A stretch of 64,000 nucleotides of DNA from the NCBI GenBank assembly GCA_946406115.1, contig OX291547.1:11289001-11353000 (forward strand). The letters run 5' to 3'. The notes beneath the pieces were generated by a model. That model ran no database searches, was not told where the DNA came from, and saw only the letters and a list, made by a program, of their open reading frames with translations. Numbering within the stretch: the stretch's first letter is position 1; each line of letters opens with the position of its first letter. A program made the position numbers and the translations under genes. Shown one piece after another: positions 45,236 to 57,086 of this stretch. Source of the stretch: Apoda limacodes. Lineage: Eukaryota > Arthropoda > Insecta > Lepidoptera > Limacodidae.

Positions 45236-45953
45236 CTAGCATTTGCCAGCGGATCCGACCGCCCTAAATTTGGTTCTCGGCATGGGATTTTTACGGCAAA
45301 TTCATCATTATACTAAAAAAACACAGCAGCTATAGCTGTAGATGTGGTTCGGTTGTGGAATTCGGTTATAGTTACTCCTATGTGGGAACTTTCAGGATTT
45401 ATCGGGATAAAAAGTAGCCATGTCCTTCTCCATATCTTCCACTATCTCTGCAAAATTTTAGCTCACTTGGAGGCTCCGTTGCGGCAGGATTGAGTTAAAA
45501 ACTTAAGAGTTATTCCCGCGGGAACTTTTGAATTTTCCTGGATGAAAAATAGCTTACGCCCCATTCTACTGGCTAGACTATCCGGACCTAACCTATACGT
45601 GTGCCCAGTTTCATTCCGATCCGTCCCCTGGTTGAAGCGTGATTGAGTAACAAACAACCAAAATTTCGCATTTATATCAATGGGATAGCTGGTAATTAAT
45701 GAATTTTACCAGTGGCTCAACTTCTAAATTATAATAATGAAGATTGTAATTGCAAGCTTTAGTTTGTTTAAGCCGAATTATAGTTATTCCCGCGGGAACT
45801 TTTGATTTTTTTTCGACATAAAAACTGTCCTATGTCCTTTCTCGCGACTCAAACTATCACCATACTAAATTTCATCTAAATCGGTTTAGTGGTTTAAGCG
45901 TGAAGTAGTAACAGACAGACAAAGTTACTTTCACATTTATAATTTTAGTATGG
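45236..45953 (-). mobile_element. Two adjacent Lep1-type Helitron copies
   Basis: Copy A (45,236-45,685) begins ACTAGCATTTGCCAGCGGAT, contains TCTCGGCATGGGATTTTTAC and GTTATTCCCGCGGGAACTTT, and ends AAATTTCGCATTTATATCAA. Copy B (about 45,690-45,953) has TTATTCCCGCGGGAACTTTT, CTCAAACTATCACCATACTA, TAACAGACAGACAAAGTTAC and the end TTCACATTTATAATTTTAGT. Same orientation. The 64-codon minus frame at 45,463-45,657 lies within copy A. Confidence 0.8.
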
Positions 45954-46145
45954 AAAATTTCTATAAACTTAAAGACTTAAGGATATAAAATTACTGACTA
46001 TAAAATGAAATCGATTGATATAGCTTTTATTTTAAAGATGATTTACGGTTTTAACTACTTTCATATGATTAAACAAAATTCATAGATACTAGTTCATTGT
46101 AGATGTACACATATTTTGAGTCAAAAACCATGAATTTCCATGGTA

Positions 46146-46268
46146 CAGTGCAACAAACTTTTTGACCTTGAGAGCTTGGTCGCTAGTGTCGACGTAAGTT
46201 CACACTAGTACAATATAGCGACTGTAGTCTTAATTATTGGCCACCGAGTCAAAAAAGTTTATTGCACT
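46146..46268. mobile_element. Tc1/mariner-like MITE, copy 3
   Basis: Preceded by TA, it starts CAGTGCAACAAACTTTTTGA and ends AAAAAAGTTTATTGCACT before ATA. Internal GCTTGGTCGCTAGTGTCGAC and GCGACTGTAGTCTTAATTAT match copies at 2,400 and 4,102. The best-preserved copy of the family here. Confidence 0.8.
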
Positions 46269-48069
46269 ATAATTGTTATTTTTTATTATATTTATAATTA
46301 GCGAATTTTAAGATTGCGTAGTGACTTTATTAAATCTGCTTCTTGTTTCGTCTATATTATAGACATCAAAGATATAACAGTTTCTTATCTAGCCAATAAG
46401 GCCACTCCTACTAATTATATATACCCTATAAAGATCGTTCTTGCGTTGGTCTGTTTACTATCATGTATACTTGTGGATCATAAAATAGACTTTATTGCAT
46501 ACAAAACATTCTGTACAAGTATGTTTTGAACCCATCAACCAATCCCTCCATTGCCACGATGTGTGATTCACTAGTATTTGTCGATTTTTAAATTAAAAAT
46601 AAATGCTCATTACAATAACTTCTGAAGTTTTAGCTTTAATTATGACAAGTAAGACATATTTCACTTATGAGTCCATTGAGTTCTCCAATTGGGTATTTAA
46701 CACGGAAGAGTTAAAGACGGCTTTCTTTATATATTTCGTGAGTAACTATTTATCCATCTAGATATTATTTTTCACATACAGATATTTCTCATATAACCAC
46801 AGTAACATAAGAAACAGTTTTGCCGTGTTAAGGTTTTGCAAATTTTCGAGATGTTTTATTTGTTTGCTTTTCATGTAATTTTATTCTACCTGATGTCATC
46901 TCCTCCACCAAGACCTTACTTGGCATGACTTCAGGCTTGTATAAGATTATTGCAGTTTCATTAATAATTCTACCTTTAAGACAAGTGGCATATAGATTTT
47001 TAACTGGCTTTGATGACCTTTTCTCGTTCGTTTTAGGGTTAATAGCCTAACACATTTCTTATTCCTTTACTGGTTTTTTTCCTTTAAAAGATCTTGAATA
47101 GTTAAATACGCAAATATAAAATCAGGTACGAATATCAAGTGACCATTTTTAAAAAAACTTGTGACCTTCTTAGTGACGTAAGAACTCCAAATCAATTTTG
47201 ATGTTATGAGTCAAAAACTTTAAATGAACATGTAACAACATATATATATTAAAAAGAACGGAACACTGGATAAACAAATCAAATTCCCAAATAACCAGTT
47301 TGTTTATTTATTGATTATTATTATTATTATATTGATTCTTACAAATCGATTGGTAACTATGAACCATTTTATCAAATTGATTGACGTCTTGTCATGATGT
47401 CATGCATAAAGAATTTCGACATTGTTTGTTGTTATCGTAAAAAATAAAATAAACAGAGGTCACAGAAATGGAAAATCTTTAACACAATAAAGTATATGTT
47501 TTTTCCGCATAACTGTTAAGAACAATGTACGCAATGATTGATATTTATATGTTCCTAACTATTTCAATATTAGCTGATTCTATTTTTATTAGAGATTTGG
47601 CATATGGTAAAACATAGGCCAATCGCGTAAGTACCTACGCAGTTTTTGTACAAAATTTATAGACATAGACAACTCTTTATTTGACACCACATATACAACA
47701 CAAGACAAAAAGCAATTAAGCAAGAACAAGTAAAAAGAAATATAAAATAAAGCAAATAGGGTAAAAGCATCCTTTGTTTTGGGTGTCAAATTAGACGCAC
47801 TCAGCATATGCTTTGGTAGAGCAATATTAGTATCTGAAAGATGAAAAAAACAAATTAAGTTACAAAACTTTCTTTTTTTTTACTGCAGTAGCTTATTGGC
47901 TTATTAACTCACAAATATTATTTAGAAACTATATAACCTTCCATAGCTTATGACTAGTTTATATTTCCAACATTTGGGTTTTAGAAATTCGTTTTCTACG
48001 AAGAGAAAATTGAGGATATCTAATAGAGGCGCTAGTGGGCTGGAAGAGGGCCCTTAAAATTCGTGTGCA
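46269..48069. other. No gene seen
   Basis: A+T-rich DNA. Frames at 46,314-46,529 and 47,589-47,807 (minus) contain hydrophobic runs but no recognisable family or splice context. Confidence 0.5.
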
Positions 48070-48120
48070 CTTGCACGACACTAGCGACCATACATTAGGT
48101 CAGAAAAGTTTATTGCACTG
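48070..48120. mobile_element. Half of a Tc1/mariner-like MITE
   Basis: ACGACACTAGCGACCATACA then TTAGGTCAGAAAAGTTTATT and GCACTG before TA. This is one end of the MITE family at 2,400, inverted. The other half is missing. Confidence 0.7.
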
Positions 48121-48989
48121 TAAGGTCTTCTTTTTATACACAAAAAAAATAAAAAAATGTAATAGAAGTAAAAATAATAAAAACAAATTTAGGCGTTAGA
48201 GAATGTAGGCGTTTAAGCCTATGTACAATTCAAATTTATATTTTAATATTTTATTTGATCTATTGAAAAAAAAACGTCGACATTGTTTTTGTTTGAAATC
48301 AGTAACCTTTTAAAGCATGTTGCGAATTGGGGTGCATCGTTTCAAGTAAAAAACAAACAAAACTCTTGTGCTTGACAACGGAATGCGACCTTCGCGCTGT
48401 CCTTACTCGACATTTTGTTAGTTTGTATCCCGCCCACTTACACATTTTGACTCATAAGTCATTGCTTTTTATTAATCCTTGACCAAAAAGGTAAGCAGGC
48501 AGGAATTTATAGCAATCCAAAGTAGCATGTAAACTTATTTCGTTAACATAGTAATCCAATATATAAAGGTTTTTTTTTATATTTCTAAAACCTTCCTAAT
48601 GTTCAGTATCTGGTCAAACAAGAAAGGTCCCCAACCTGCCCATGTTCTAATTTTAGCCGAAGTTCGGCAATGCTAAGATTGCATCCTTCAATTTAAGAGG
48701 AAAACCATGATCATTATTGTTGTATATGTCTTTAATTTTTTAAACTATTAAATATAAAACTTTTAATTAAGGTTGTGTCTAACTTTAGAATAGCTTTTAC
48801 TCTGTACAATTCGGTCATTGCCGTGAGACTCCCATTGATTAACTAGGATAAAAATTATTTTATGTCATTCTCTGTCCCCAAAAATCAAGTCTCTTAAAGC
48901 ACCGGTAACGAAGAAAACTGCCCCTTTCGGGGGAACTCATATAGCACCAAAATATTCTATATGTTTTTTTTCATTCCTCTAAATATCCT
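48121..48989. other. No gene seen
   Basis: A+T-rich DNA, nothing recognised. Confidence 0.45.
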
Positions 48990-50869
48990 CCCAAGTAGCA
49001 CATTAGCGTGAATTATATCCAAAACTAAGCTATATTACAGTCAAATACTGTAATTTAGCTAGAATAGAGGATAAAACACGTCCCATTACTGTACTACCAG
49101 GATTTCGTACACTGTTAGACGGCACAGCTGACTAATGACTGCATAATGGACAAAAAATCAACATAATGCTTTAGTGTGAAATTTGAAATCACTGCTGTCC
49201 AGCCTCTTGCAACATAAAAGCTACTAGCTGTTTAAGAAGACTAAAGCATTTAAACAGCTGATGAACGCGAAAAAGACACCACCCTTATAATGCCGCGAGC
49301 AATCCAATCAATACCATTGGATTTTATTCGGCGTAGACTAATTCTATTCTAATGCTATTAAATAAGCTTGATAGTAGCTGATTAACACATAATATAGAAT
49401 GTCTAAAACTGCTGTACGATGAAAAAAACATTAAATGTCTCATTGAGCTGTGAATTGGTGTAGTTAAACTGTACTCTAATTTTTAAGCATAAAGTGAAAA
49501 TATCAGCTATCGTACAGCCTCTAAAGTTATTAGAGGGTAAATATAGGGAAGTAGTGTTAAGATATCGTGATATTTTTTCATAATCTCGCAATGTGTTTGG
49601 AGAATGAACGAAAGTATAAGCAATATTAAAAATCATTCAATTGTTGGCAAGACCAGTAGGATCACAAAATTAAGTTATATTTAAAGTTATGTGTACGAAA
49701 TGATATTTTATCAAGATTTTCTCTAAAATACTCTGTGTTACTCTTGTTTTTTAACCTTAGACAGCCATTTAAACTATTTCATTTCAATGTACAGCTGTCA
49801 AATAGAGTTTATTATCGCCGTATGACAGAAAAGAGAATGTCAAAGGAAACAAGATTTCTTTATCCCTAAAACACACCCTTAGACAGCCGTCAAAATAATT
49901 TAATACCATTGTACAGCTAGCGTAATACTTTCAGCTGTTAGAGTTTAATATCGCCATGATAGTGTTTAAGGAATCGAGATTTCCTTATCCCTTAAAAACA
50001 CCCTTGGACAGCGATCAAAATAATTTAATTCCATTGTACAACTATAGTAATGCCTTCAGCCGTTAAATACAGTTTAATATCGCCATTATACAAAAATAAA
50101 ATGTCAAAGGTATTTAGCAAGAATTAGTGCTGGGTAGCAAATTAACGCCATTTTGAGCTGAACAAAACCGATTTATTTGTTAGTATTAATGTAATAAAAC
50201 AATCTTATTTATTTGTTGTTGATAATTTATGAGTTTAAAAATAAATAATTTTGTGTCAATATCCAAAAATATTTCGTACACCATATTTATCCTGTAAAAT
50301 ATATTTAATATTTTATTTTAAAGGCGCGTGAAACATTTGATAATATATCCTATGTACATTCACAGTAAAGTAGCATCCGCAGTACAATTGATCAACAGGT
50401 ATTTGAAAAATTATATAACTTAAAGTTAAGTGAATATGAGGACATTTAGTAAAATATGTTGTCGCCGTTGATAAACATGCACACACAATCTGCACGAACA
50501 ATTATTTGCCAACAAATATTTTGTTTTGTATAAAGCATAACGTTGTCAAGCTATAAAACATGTCTTGGCTGTTTTAGAGAATGAAAAGAGCTAATCGTAG
50601 GTATTGCTGCTTTAAGGAATAAAAGGAACTGAATAGTAGAATTTGAAAGCTGTCCAATAGCTTTCTAAGCCCGAGTACAGCCCGCAGAAAGCTCTCTAAA
50701 GCTGTTAATAAGCCTCTGTCATGCTTAGTGCCGGTTAATTTGGGCCCCAATTTAGAATTATAAGGTCTGTGTCACCAGCTACACAGTCCTTATACAGCTA
50801 GCTTGTTCAGCTTCAAGTTTATCTTTATTCTATAGCCCGGCGACTCTACAGCTATGTGTGCTACTTGGG
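48990..50869. mobile_element. 1.9-kb element bounded by CCCAAGTAGCACA inverted repeats
   Basis: CCCAAGTAGCACA at 48,990-49,002 is matched by its exact inverse TGTGCTACTTGGG at 50,857-50,869. Between them the sequence has a distinct texture: many CAGCTGT/ACAGCT motifs, a threefold tandem array, and no long frame. I take it as a non-autonomous DNA transposon. No clear target duplication is visible (CCT on the left, CTT on the right), so the superfamily is open. The minus frames at 49,403 and 50,313 are unrecognised. Confidence 0.65.
49755..50117. repeat. Three tandem units of 122-125 bp
   Basis: CCTTAGACAGCC starts at 49,755 and 49,877 and, as CCTTGGACAGCG, at 50,002. Each unit then carries CATTGTACAGCT or a variant, a CAGCTGT-like core and TTTAATATCGCC or TTTATTATCGCC. 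Units 1 and 2 end with a fairly conserved TTTCCTTATCCC-like stretch. Units are diverged by scattered substitutions. Confidence 0.85.
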
Positions 50870-51480
50870 CTTCTACCCAAAAAATACGGCCACCCCGTTG
50901 ATTCCCTGATACTTGTAGGAATAGTATTGGCTGCAGAAAAAAATATTTTCGTTGGTACTCTCGATCTGGTTATAAAGTTATTTCTGATTTTTTACGTCTC
51001 TCTGAATCTTTCTACCAAATATGAGGTGAAGCTGTAGCATTATTGCAATGTAAATAAATGGTGCCTTGTTATTATCTGCCCAAAAATATATACTCCTATC
51101 GGATCTCTTGTTCGGGGTAGAAAAAACTGTTATTTAAAACTTTAAGCTACTATAGCTAAATACTTAGTTGAAGACCTGAGTTTGATTAAGTCATGCAACA
51201 AAAATGCTATTCCAAGCAACCAATTTTCAATGCGACAAACGTCGCCATCGCTTATCAATATGTATTGAATTCGGTAACGGCTTAAAAGGTAATATATTAA
51301 GTAGAGCTTCCGGTCTTCGATTCTGATAGGAAATATCAAATTATGAGTGACATAAATGAATATATTTTATTTGATACATTCAAAGCTAAAAGCTAAAAGA
51401 TGTGTAGGCAGGCATCTAGTTGGAAATTAAGTGTTAATAATGCCTTTGTTCTTCAAAGATTATGGTATACCTAAATATGT
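50870..51480. other. No gene seen
   Basis: A+T-rich DNA. The minus-strand 65-codon frame at 51,142-51,339 is unrecognised. Confidence 0.45.
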
Positions 51481-51623
51481 ATTTATGGTTATCGTCCTGG
51501 TTTCAATTTCCCCGAAGGAGGAGACCAGCGGCTGAACAAACACCCACATTAACAGCCTCTTTTCACCGACCCCTTTAGTCCTGCGTGGCAGATGGAAAGG
51601 TAAGCCCATATCCGCAACACTGC
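51481..51623 (+). repeat. Repeat fragment next to a SINE
   Basis: GTCCTGGTTTCAATTTCCCC, ACCCACATTAACAGCCTC and AAGCCCATATCCGCAACACT resemble the block at 1,484-1,545. It abuts the SINE tail. Confidence 0.5.
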
Positions 51624-51872
51624 TTCTAATAAATAATGAATAAATAAATATTTTTGGATATTACACACAGCGCCGTCTGGCTCCGAAGTAAGCAGAACTT
51701 GTGTTATGGATACCAGATAACCGATACAAATACTATATATATTCCTTTTCTTTGTAAATACATATATATCATACATTAATACACCCAAACTCAAATGATT
51801 CTGCAGTGCGAGAATCGAACCCACACCTTCTGCACAGCAGCCAGCCACACTACCAATTAGGCTGCGAGGAGT
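51624..51872 (-). mobile_element. tRNA-derived SINE, minus strand, copy 1
   Basis: On the minus strand the head reads CTCGCAGCCTAATTGGTAGT then GTGGCTGGC (A-box region) and AGAAGGTGTGGGTTCGATTC (B box). The body follows, and the tail is CCAAAAATATTTATTTATTT. Shares body motifs CAGCGCCGTCTGGCTCCGAA and GTAAGCAGAACTTGTGTTAT (plus-strand wording) with copy 2 at 57,087. The 108-codon minus-strand frame here is read through the SINE and is not a gene. Confidence 0.85.
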
Positions 51873-52339
51873 CAATGAAGTGTATCTGGGTCAAGGTGTC
51901 TTTGTATATGTCCCTCGTCGTAAAAAAGTGGATGATGCCGGACCAGGGATAAAATAATGTTCTTGACTATAAGAAGTAAGTCAGAATTGGACAGTATGTA
52001 TAATACATACATAATAACACTAATCTTGTAGTTGCTGATTTAGCAGTAGTTGATTTAGTAGTTTGAAACGCCTAAGCTAAGCTAGATTCTTTGGTTAACC
52101 TCTTTCTCAAAGTCGGTCCTACCTTACTGGACTACGTGCCCTAGGTATGTGTTTTTGTCAACAACTACAAGTGTAGCATTCCCAGCAACAACTGATATAG
52201 ACGCGACATGGACATTGAACATTACCTTCTTTTATCCATATTTATTTTAACAGCCAACTTATTGGGAACTTTGCTGAGAAACCTATCACCCCAATAAATA
52301 TAACTCTGTAAACTTTGTTCTTAACTATGTCAATTTAAT
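51873..52339. other. No gene seen
   Basis: Mixed-composition DNA; no recognised repeat or coding frame. Confidence 0.4.
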
Positions 52340-52420
52340 TATTTTTAGGGTTCCGTAGCTCAAAAGGAAAAAAGAAACCCTTATAAGATCACTTTGGTGT
52401 TTTTATTGTATAATTTTTTA
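52340..52420 (+). repeat. Start of the AGGGTTCCGTAG repeat family
   Basis: TTTTTAGGGTTCCGTAGCTC then AAAAGGAAAAAAGAAACCCT and TATAAGATCACTTTGGTG, the standard beginning of this lepidopteran repeat. The rest is missing. Confidence 0.75.
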
Positions 52421-54752
52421 CATTAGATGTTCAAAACATTGTAAAATATATTTATTTATTGGAAACGTGTGTTTTTTCGTGAAATGACTTTAAATAACAT
52501 ACAATTAATTAAAAAAAGTCAATTTGTATCCATTGGCAAATTTAAGTTGGAAAGAGTTAAATGATAAAAGTAATTGATAGAAAGAACACCGATATATCTT
52601 GGGTTATATCAAATAAACTATAAGACGTTAAATACGTAAAGAAATATAAGTTCTATTTTTCATTACTGCAAGAGCAGTGTCAAACTAGTGTTATGCGTAC
52701 TAGTATCACTTCTGTACGTCTCTCTTAACTACAGAAAAGTGTAAGTGTAATTGTGGATCAGGGCGCGTTCCCTTCAGCGCCATAAGCAATATAAAAACTA
52801 TGATACTCTCCAATAGAGTTGGTATAGGGTTAGTTCGTACATACTCGTATTTTAAATGATGTTCTTAACATATTTACTGCTGGACCTTAATACTACATAC
52901 AGGCACCTGGTAAACTAAATAGCTGAGATAACCCAATATAAAATATGGTAAAGACTGTACCAATATATTATTTAGCAATTTGTTTTGGGGTGACGAAGTA
53001 GGACTTAATTAAATAATAATATTCACCGTCAAATTTAGAAGTTAAAAACTATTATTTGCATTTATCCATTTTCAAAGAGACTTACATAAAAACAGAACTA
53101 ACATATTTATAAATTAAATAATGAGTTGCGTAATTTAACACGTAAGATTCATTTTTTTTTTGCATATTAACACTAAATTTTTCATCATTTACACGAAACA
53201 TATTTGCCGTTGTTTGAGATAAAATTTAGCTCTTAGGCTATGTAAAAAATTGTGAAGTGCTACAAGCCGAGTCGTATCACTTTTCACTGAGGGTACACAA
53301 TAGTGCCAAAAAAAAGCATTTTGAAAGCAAAAATTAAACTTCAGTTTTCATTATTTTCCGTTAAATATCAAACAAATTAAAACTTAATAATTTGTGCTGC
53401 GTTTAGTATATTATTCTCATACAATAAGTAAGTAATTTATAGATATACCTACGAGTGTATCAAATATATTCGAGGTTACAAGGTTTGAATAGGCTTGTTT
53501 GTGATATATCAATCAAAATAATCTTCAATGTTATACACTTTAAAATTTCCAAATGATAACAATAAATGACCTCTGTAAGGAATGTCGGTGTTGCTTCTCA
53601 ATTTTATTACCTATATTAAATTAAATAGATCTATATTATTGTTATATTATGATAATAATAGTGGTATGTACGCTGTTTTTTATTTCAGATAACTTGTCTT
53701 TTTAGTTATATCTAACATGTTATTGTAAATAATACTATAAATAAAACATTGTCTTTTTATTTCTTAATTAGTAACTTATCAAAAATTAGTATTTTAAACT
53801 TTGTTTAAATTTGCAAATATTATTTAAAATATGTTGATATATTTAAAATATTAAACTACGCGTCAAGTTGAAGTTTTTAAATCCTTAATTAGGACGACAA
53901 AATACCCTTATAAACGGGATATCTTAATTGTTAAGTGGCACATACTATAAAATAAAAAAATACAAAAGTAAGGGAAATACTTAGTATTTAAAATGGAACA
54001 AATTAAAAAAAAAAATAGATAAATTAAGGATATTAATCGTAAACAATCACATCACAAATGCTCAAAAATCAGTTTACTTGTCGCAGATTTCGATATTTAG
54101 TTGGAAAACCAATATTTTTTTAAATACATTAATTAGTTTAAATTTTTTATTTTATATCAAATATAAATTATATAAAAAGACTGTTTTTATATTTCGCCAA
54201 TTAATTTAGGCGTCATCATTCATAGATACGTATATAAATATAAAGTGGCGAAATATTTCTTATTAACAGTTTTTTATTTATATTAATATATATTTATTAA
54301 AAATAAAAAAAAATGAGGCCCATCTCGACGTGATATATTTTCTTACAACTGATTATTAGGTTTTATTTCTATTAAACGAAAAATCTTCTTTAATTTCTAA
54401 AAATTTTCTCTATTTTAATACTGCATTAAATTTCAACCTAAAATATCACTTAGCGTTTGAAAATATCTATAATTATACCTTCATATGTAAAAAAGTGTAA
54501 TTTTTGTTTTTCGCGAAGCAACATATAATGTTATTCCAAATCGCTATTTAAGCTACGTTTGCGTAATACTTAGTATAAATTTAGAAGTACATATTTTTTT
54601 AATATTCAGAAGAAGAAAGAGAAAAGAAAGTAAACTTAAATAGTTATTTCCAGTAGCTTAACCACTTCATGATGTTAGAATAGTGTTTTGCCAAGCATCA
54701 ATGACAGACATCTAAGAGAGATTTATCAGCTGATAATATGCAAGCTTATTTA
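52421..54752. other. Very A+T-rich DNA, no gene seen
   Basis: No repeat family or frame is recognised. The part 53,300-54,600 is among the most A+T-rich in the window, with long A and T runs. It includes a loose inverted pair, TTTTTATATTTCGCCA (about 54,184) and TGGCGAAATATTTC (about 54,246). Confidence 0.5.
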
Positions 54753-54958
54753 ACTGTTGTTGACTCACGCCGGTCGAAGGGACGCCCCCGAGAGCGACAA
54801 CCCAAGCCGAGGCTTCCCCCGCGGAAAGCCCTTGAGCGTTGGGCGCTATATGGGCTGAGGCTCCTTCAGAGTCTCGCCCCAAAAGTCCGGTGAAGCAGTA
54901 ATGGCTGCAACAGCCAACTACATAGTCAGCTCAGAAAAAAAAAAAAAAAACTGTTGTT
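54753..54958 (+). mobile_element. GC-rich retroposon with poly(A) and 9-bp target duplication
   Basis: ACTGTTGTT at 54,753-54,761 recurs at 54,950-54,958. Between them is a GC-rich unit starting GACTCACGCCGGTCGAAGGG, passing CCAAGCCGAGGCTTCCCCCG and CTGAGGCTCCTTCAGAGTCT, and ending GTCAGCTC then a run of at least 15 A. Duplicated target plus 3' poly(A) is the signature of LINE-driven retroposition. The body is about 170 bp, very unlike its surroundings. It may be a SINE, a 5'-truncated LINE 3' end (R1-like families are GC-rich) or a processed transcript. I do not recognise the source. The frame at 54,901 starts inside it by chance. Confidence 0.8.
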
Positions 54959-55150
54959 TAAAATGCAGTTTTTGCATTTCATATAAGTTTCTAGATACCG
55001 ACATTTTTACCTATTGTATAGGTTCATTAAAAAAACAAGCTATAAATATTTTAATTTTTTTTTTTGATTTGCCTTATTTTGTTTTTAATGTAAATTTCTT
55101 AATTTTGTTCGTTTTTTTTTTTTTTTAATTACCTATGTTCTTTTCTTTTT

Positions 55151-55425
55151 AGGGTCCGTACCCAAAGGCTATAAAACGGGACCCTATTACTAAGACTTCG
55201 CTGTCCGTTCGTCTGTTCGTTTGTCACCAGGCTTTATCTTATAAACCGTGATAGTAAGTCAGTTGAAATTGTCACAGATGCTGTACTTTTATTGCTGCTA
55301 TAACAACAAGAATTAAATAAATATTTAAGGAGGCTCTCATATAAAAACATGCGTTTTTTGCCGCTTTAGATATTGGCGCAGAACCCTTCGTACGCGAGTC
55401 TGACTCGCATTTGGCCGGTTTTTAT
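55151..55425 (+). repeat. Complete short copy of the AGGGTTCCGTA...TTGGCCGG repeat
   Basis: It begins TTTTTAGGGTCCGTACCCAA then CGGGACCCTATTAC (inverted pair) with CTGTCCGTTCGTCTGTTC, and ends AGAACCCTTCGTACGCGAGT then CTGACTCGCATTTGGCCGGT and TTTTA. Both ends of this common lepidopteran non-coding repeat are present, and the middle is deleted. Function and superfamily unclear to me. Confidence 0.8.
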
Positions 55426-55893
55426 AATTTTAATAACGCCGGATAATTAAAAGCATATTTGTTCATAGTTTTTCATGTGAACACACTTAAGGTCTTCAAC
55501 TGTGCACAAAATTAAAATATCTTTTAATTTTTTAATATTATAATAATCAGAAAAATAATCAGTACTAAGATATAAATCTGTGAATAGATATATGGGTTTT
55601 TTAATGATTATGTCTGATTGCGTTAACTCGTCATTGTGATAACTGTTTGCTTTCTTAAATAAATAAAAATAAAATAAATGGTTTGCTCGATTATTAGGCG
55701 TTTCTTAACATTTTGGCACTTAGCTTTGCTATAAGCCAAAAAAGCAAATTAAGCGTGAGTTAGTTAGAAAAATACATTAAAATCATAATGCTTTATTTTA
55801 TTTTAATATTTATTGGCTCTATAAGTTAAAAACATTATTATAATAACATACACACAAAAATTATTAGCGTAGTATTTTCTGTGAAGGGATTGA
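55426..55893. other. No gene seen
   Basis: A+T-rich DNA, nothing recognised. Confidence 0.45.
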
Positions 55894-56075
55894 GGGGCTA
55901 ACAGTGGCTACCTAGCGCCGCCACTACTTACTATACTGACGTATTCCATACACAATACGAAAAGTTTAGAAAATACCTTATGACTGCTTTAAGAATTTTT
56001 TATGAAGCACATTTTTGTAAAATGAGTAGTAAAAAAATATCAAGTGGCGGCGCTATGTATCTGTGGTTAGGCCCT
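55894..56075. mobile_element. 182-bp MITE with ~32-bp inverted ends
   Basis: Left end GGGGCTAACAGTGGCTACCT then AGCGCCGCCACT (55,894-55,925). The right end read in reverse is AGGGCCTAACCACAGATACA then TAGCGCCGCCACT (56,043-56,075). The inner 13 bp TAGCGCCGCCACT match perfectly. A candidate target duplication is not clear. No coding sequence. Confidence 0.75.
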
Positions 56076-56489
56076 TAATATGTTTCCAAGAGAGATTTTT
56101 CTAAAGCTTATAAACGCATTTGCCAAAAAGGAACCACAGATATTTTAAAAAAAAATTTAAACAATTATTTTTCGATATTTTTGTTTTGTCTTGCAAATAG
56201 GAATTAATACTCGTCTCTGGCTTGTACTCTCAATATCTTATTTATTTACCAAGCTTCTAAATCATGCAGTAGCTCTCTTAAATCTAAATATTCTTAATTT
56301 TTCCTATTGAAATAGAACTAAGATAACGTCAAAAATTTGAACAACAATACTCGCTTATGCATTAATTAATCTTAATTTAAATAAGGATATGAATGGAACT
56401 CTTGAGTTTAAAAGCACATAATCCGGTTTCAGGCCCGAAGAATATTTTTTAAACAGGTATAATAAACTAAGAATCGTTGTTTACTTTTT

Positions 56490-56717
56490 ATGCGGGATGC
56501 AAGCTTAACTTTGGTGCGCATGTCGTGGTTTGGCGACTCGGCTATCGGCCGGCGCGACGAACCACACTGTGGCGCCTTGGAGTTGCGTCACAAGCCACCG
56601 ACGCCTCCACAGCATCCGCTCGCAATCGAATTCCAAAGATGTTTCTTGTTTTTGGTAGTGATCGTCTTTAGTTATCACCAGTTACCACGAACGAGTTGGC
56701 GCCAGTCGTCATTGTGA
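56490..56717 (+). other. Candidate coding exon, GC-rich, N-terminus plus membrane segment
   Basis: A 75-codon frame in a GC-rich island (56,510-56,740). It gives a polar, Pro/Arg-containing N-terminal part (MRDASLTLVRMSWFGDSAIG, then KPPTPPQHPLAIEFQ) followed by a hydrophobic run CFLFLVVIVFS (residues ~50-60) and a polar end. This order, cytosolic tail then membrane anchor, is seen in many type II or multi-pass proteins. A weak donor-like GTAGTG lies at 56,654. Neither Met has a strong start context. An overlapping frame (56,477-56,671) is less convincing. A transposon origin cannot be excluded: GGCGCCAG and CTGGCGGCGCC near 56,698-56,730 form an inverted pair. Confidence 0.35.
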
Positions 56718-56739
56718 TCACTGGCGGCGCCTGCAGTTT

Positions 56740-57086
56740 GTGGTTTTTAACAAAAAACAAGCAAAACACATTTATAACTAAATACTTCTAGATGGTTTCA
56801 GATAAAAAATATACTTTAAACTACGTATTATTGTTTGTTTACTTACGTTACCTACCGGATATTGAATGAGATTGTAAAACAATAGGTATAATAAAAAGGT
56901 CCGAGTTTTATAAAAATACATATAAAATCCTTATTGTAGTTAATGTTCTAAATTTAGATGGCGGCTATAATAAATTTAGAATAATTAGATTAAGGTCTGT
57001 AACGATTCGATTATTTAATTTTAAAACGCGTCACGCGGGGGACATTCTTATTATGATATATCAAATATTATCTTATTTACTAAACT
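56740..57086. other. No gene seen
   Basis: A+T-rich DNA leading into the (AAT)n-like tail of the next SINE. Confidence 0.45.

Noticed and set aside
51661..51872. Functional tRNA gene on the minus strand (good A and B boxes)
   Set aside because: No acceptor stem can be formed, and the same head with the same body and AT-rich tail recurs at 57,087, so it is a SINE.
51549..51875. 108-codon minus-strand frame as a gene
   Set aside because: It is read through a tRNA-derived SINE; the matching SINE at 57,087 gives a similar chance peptide.
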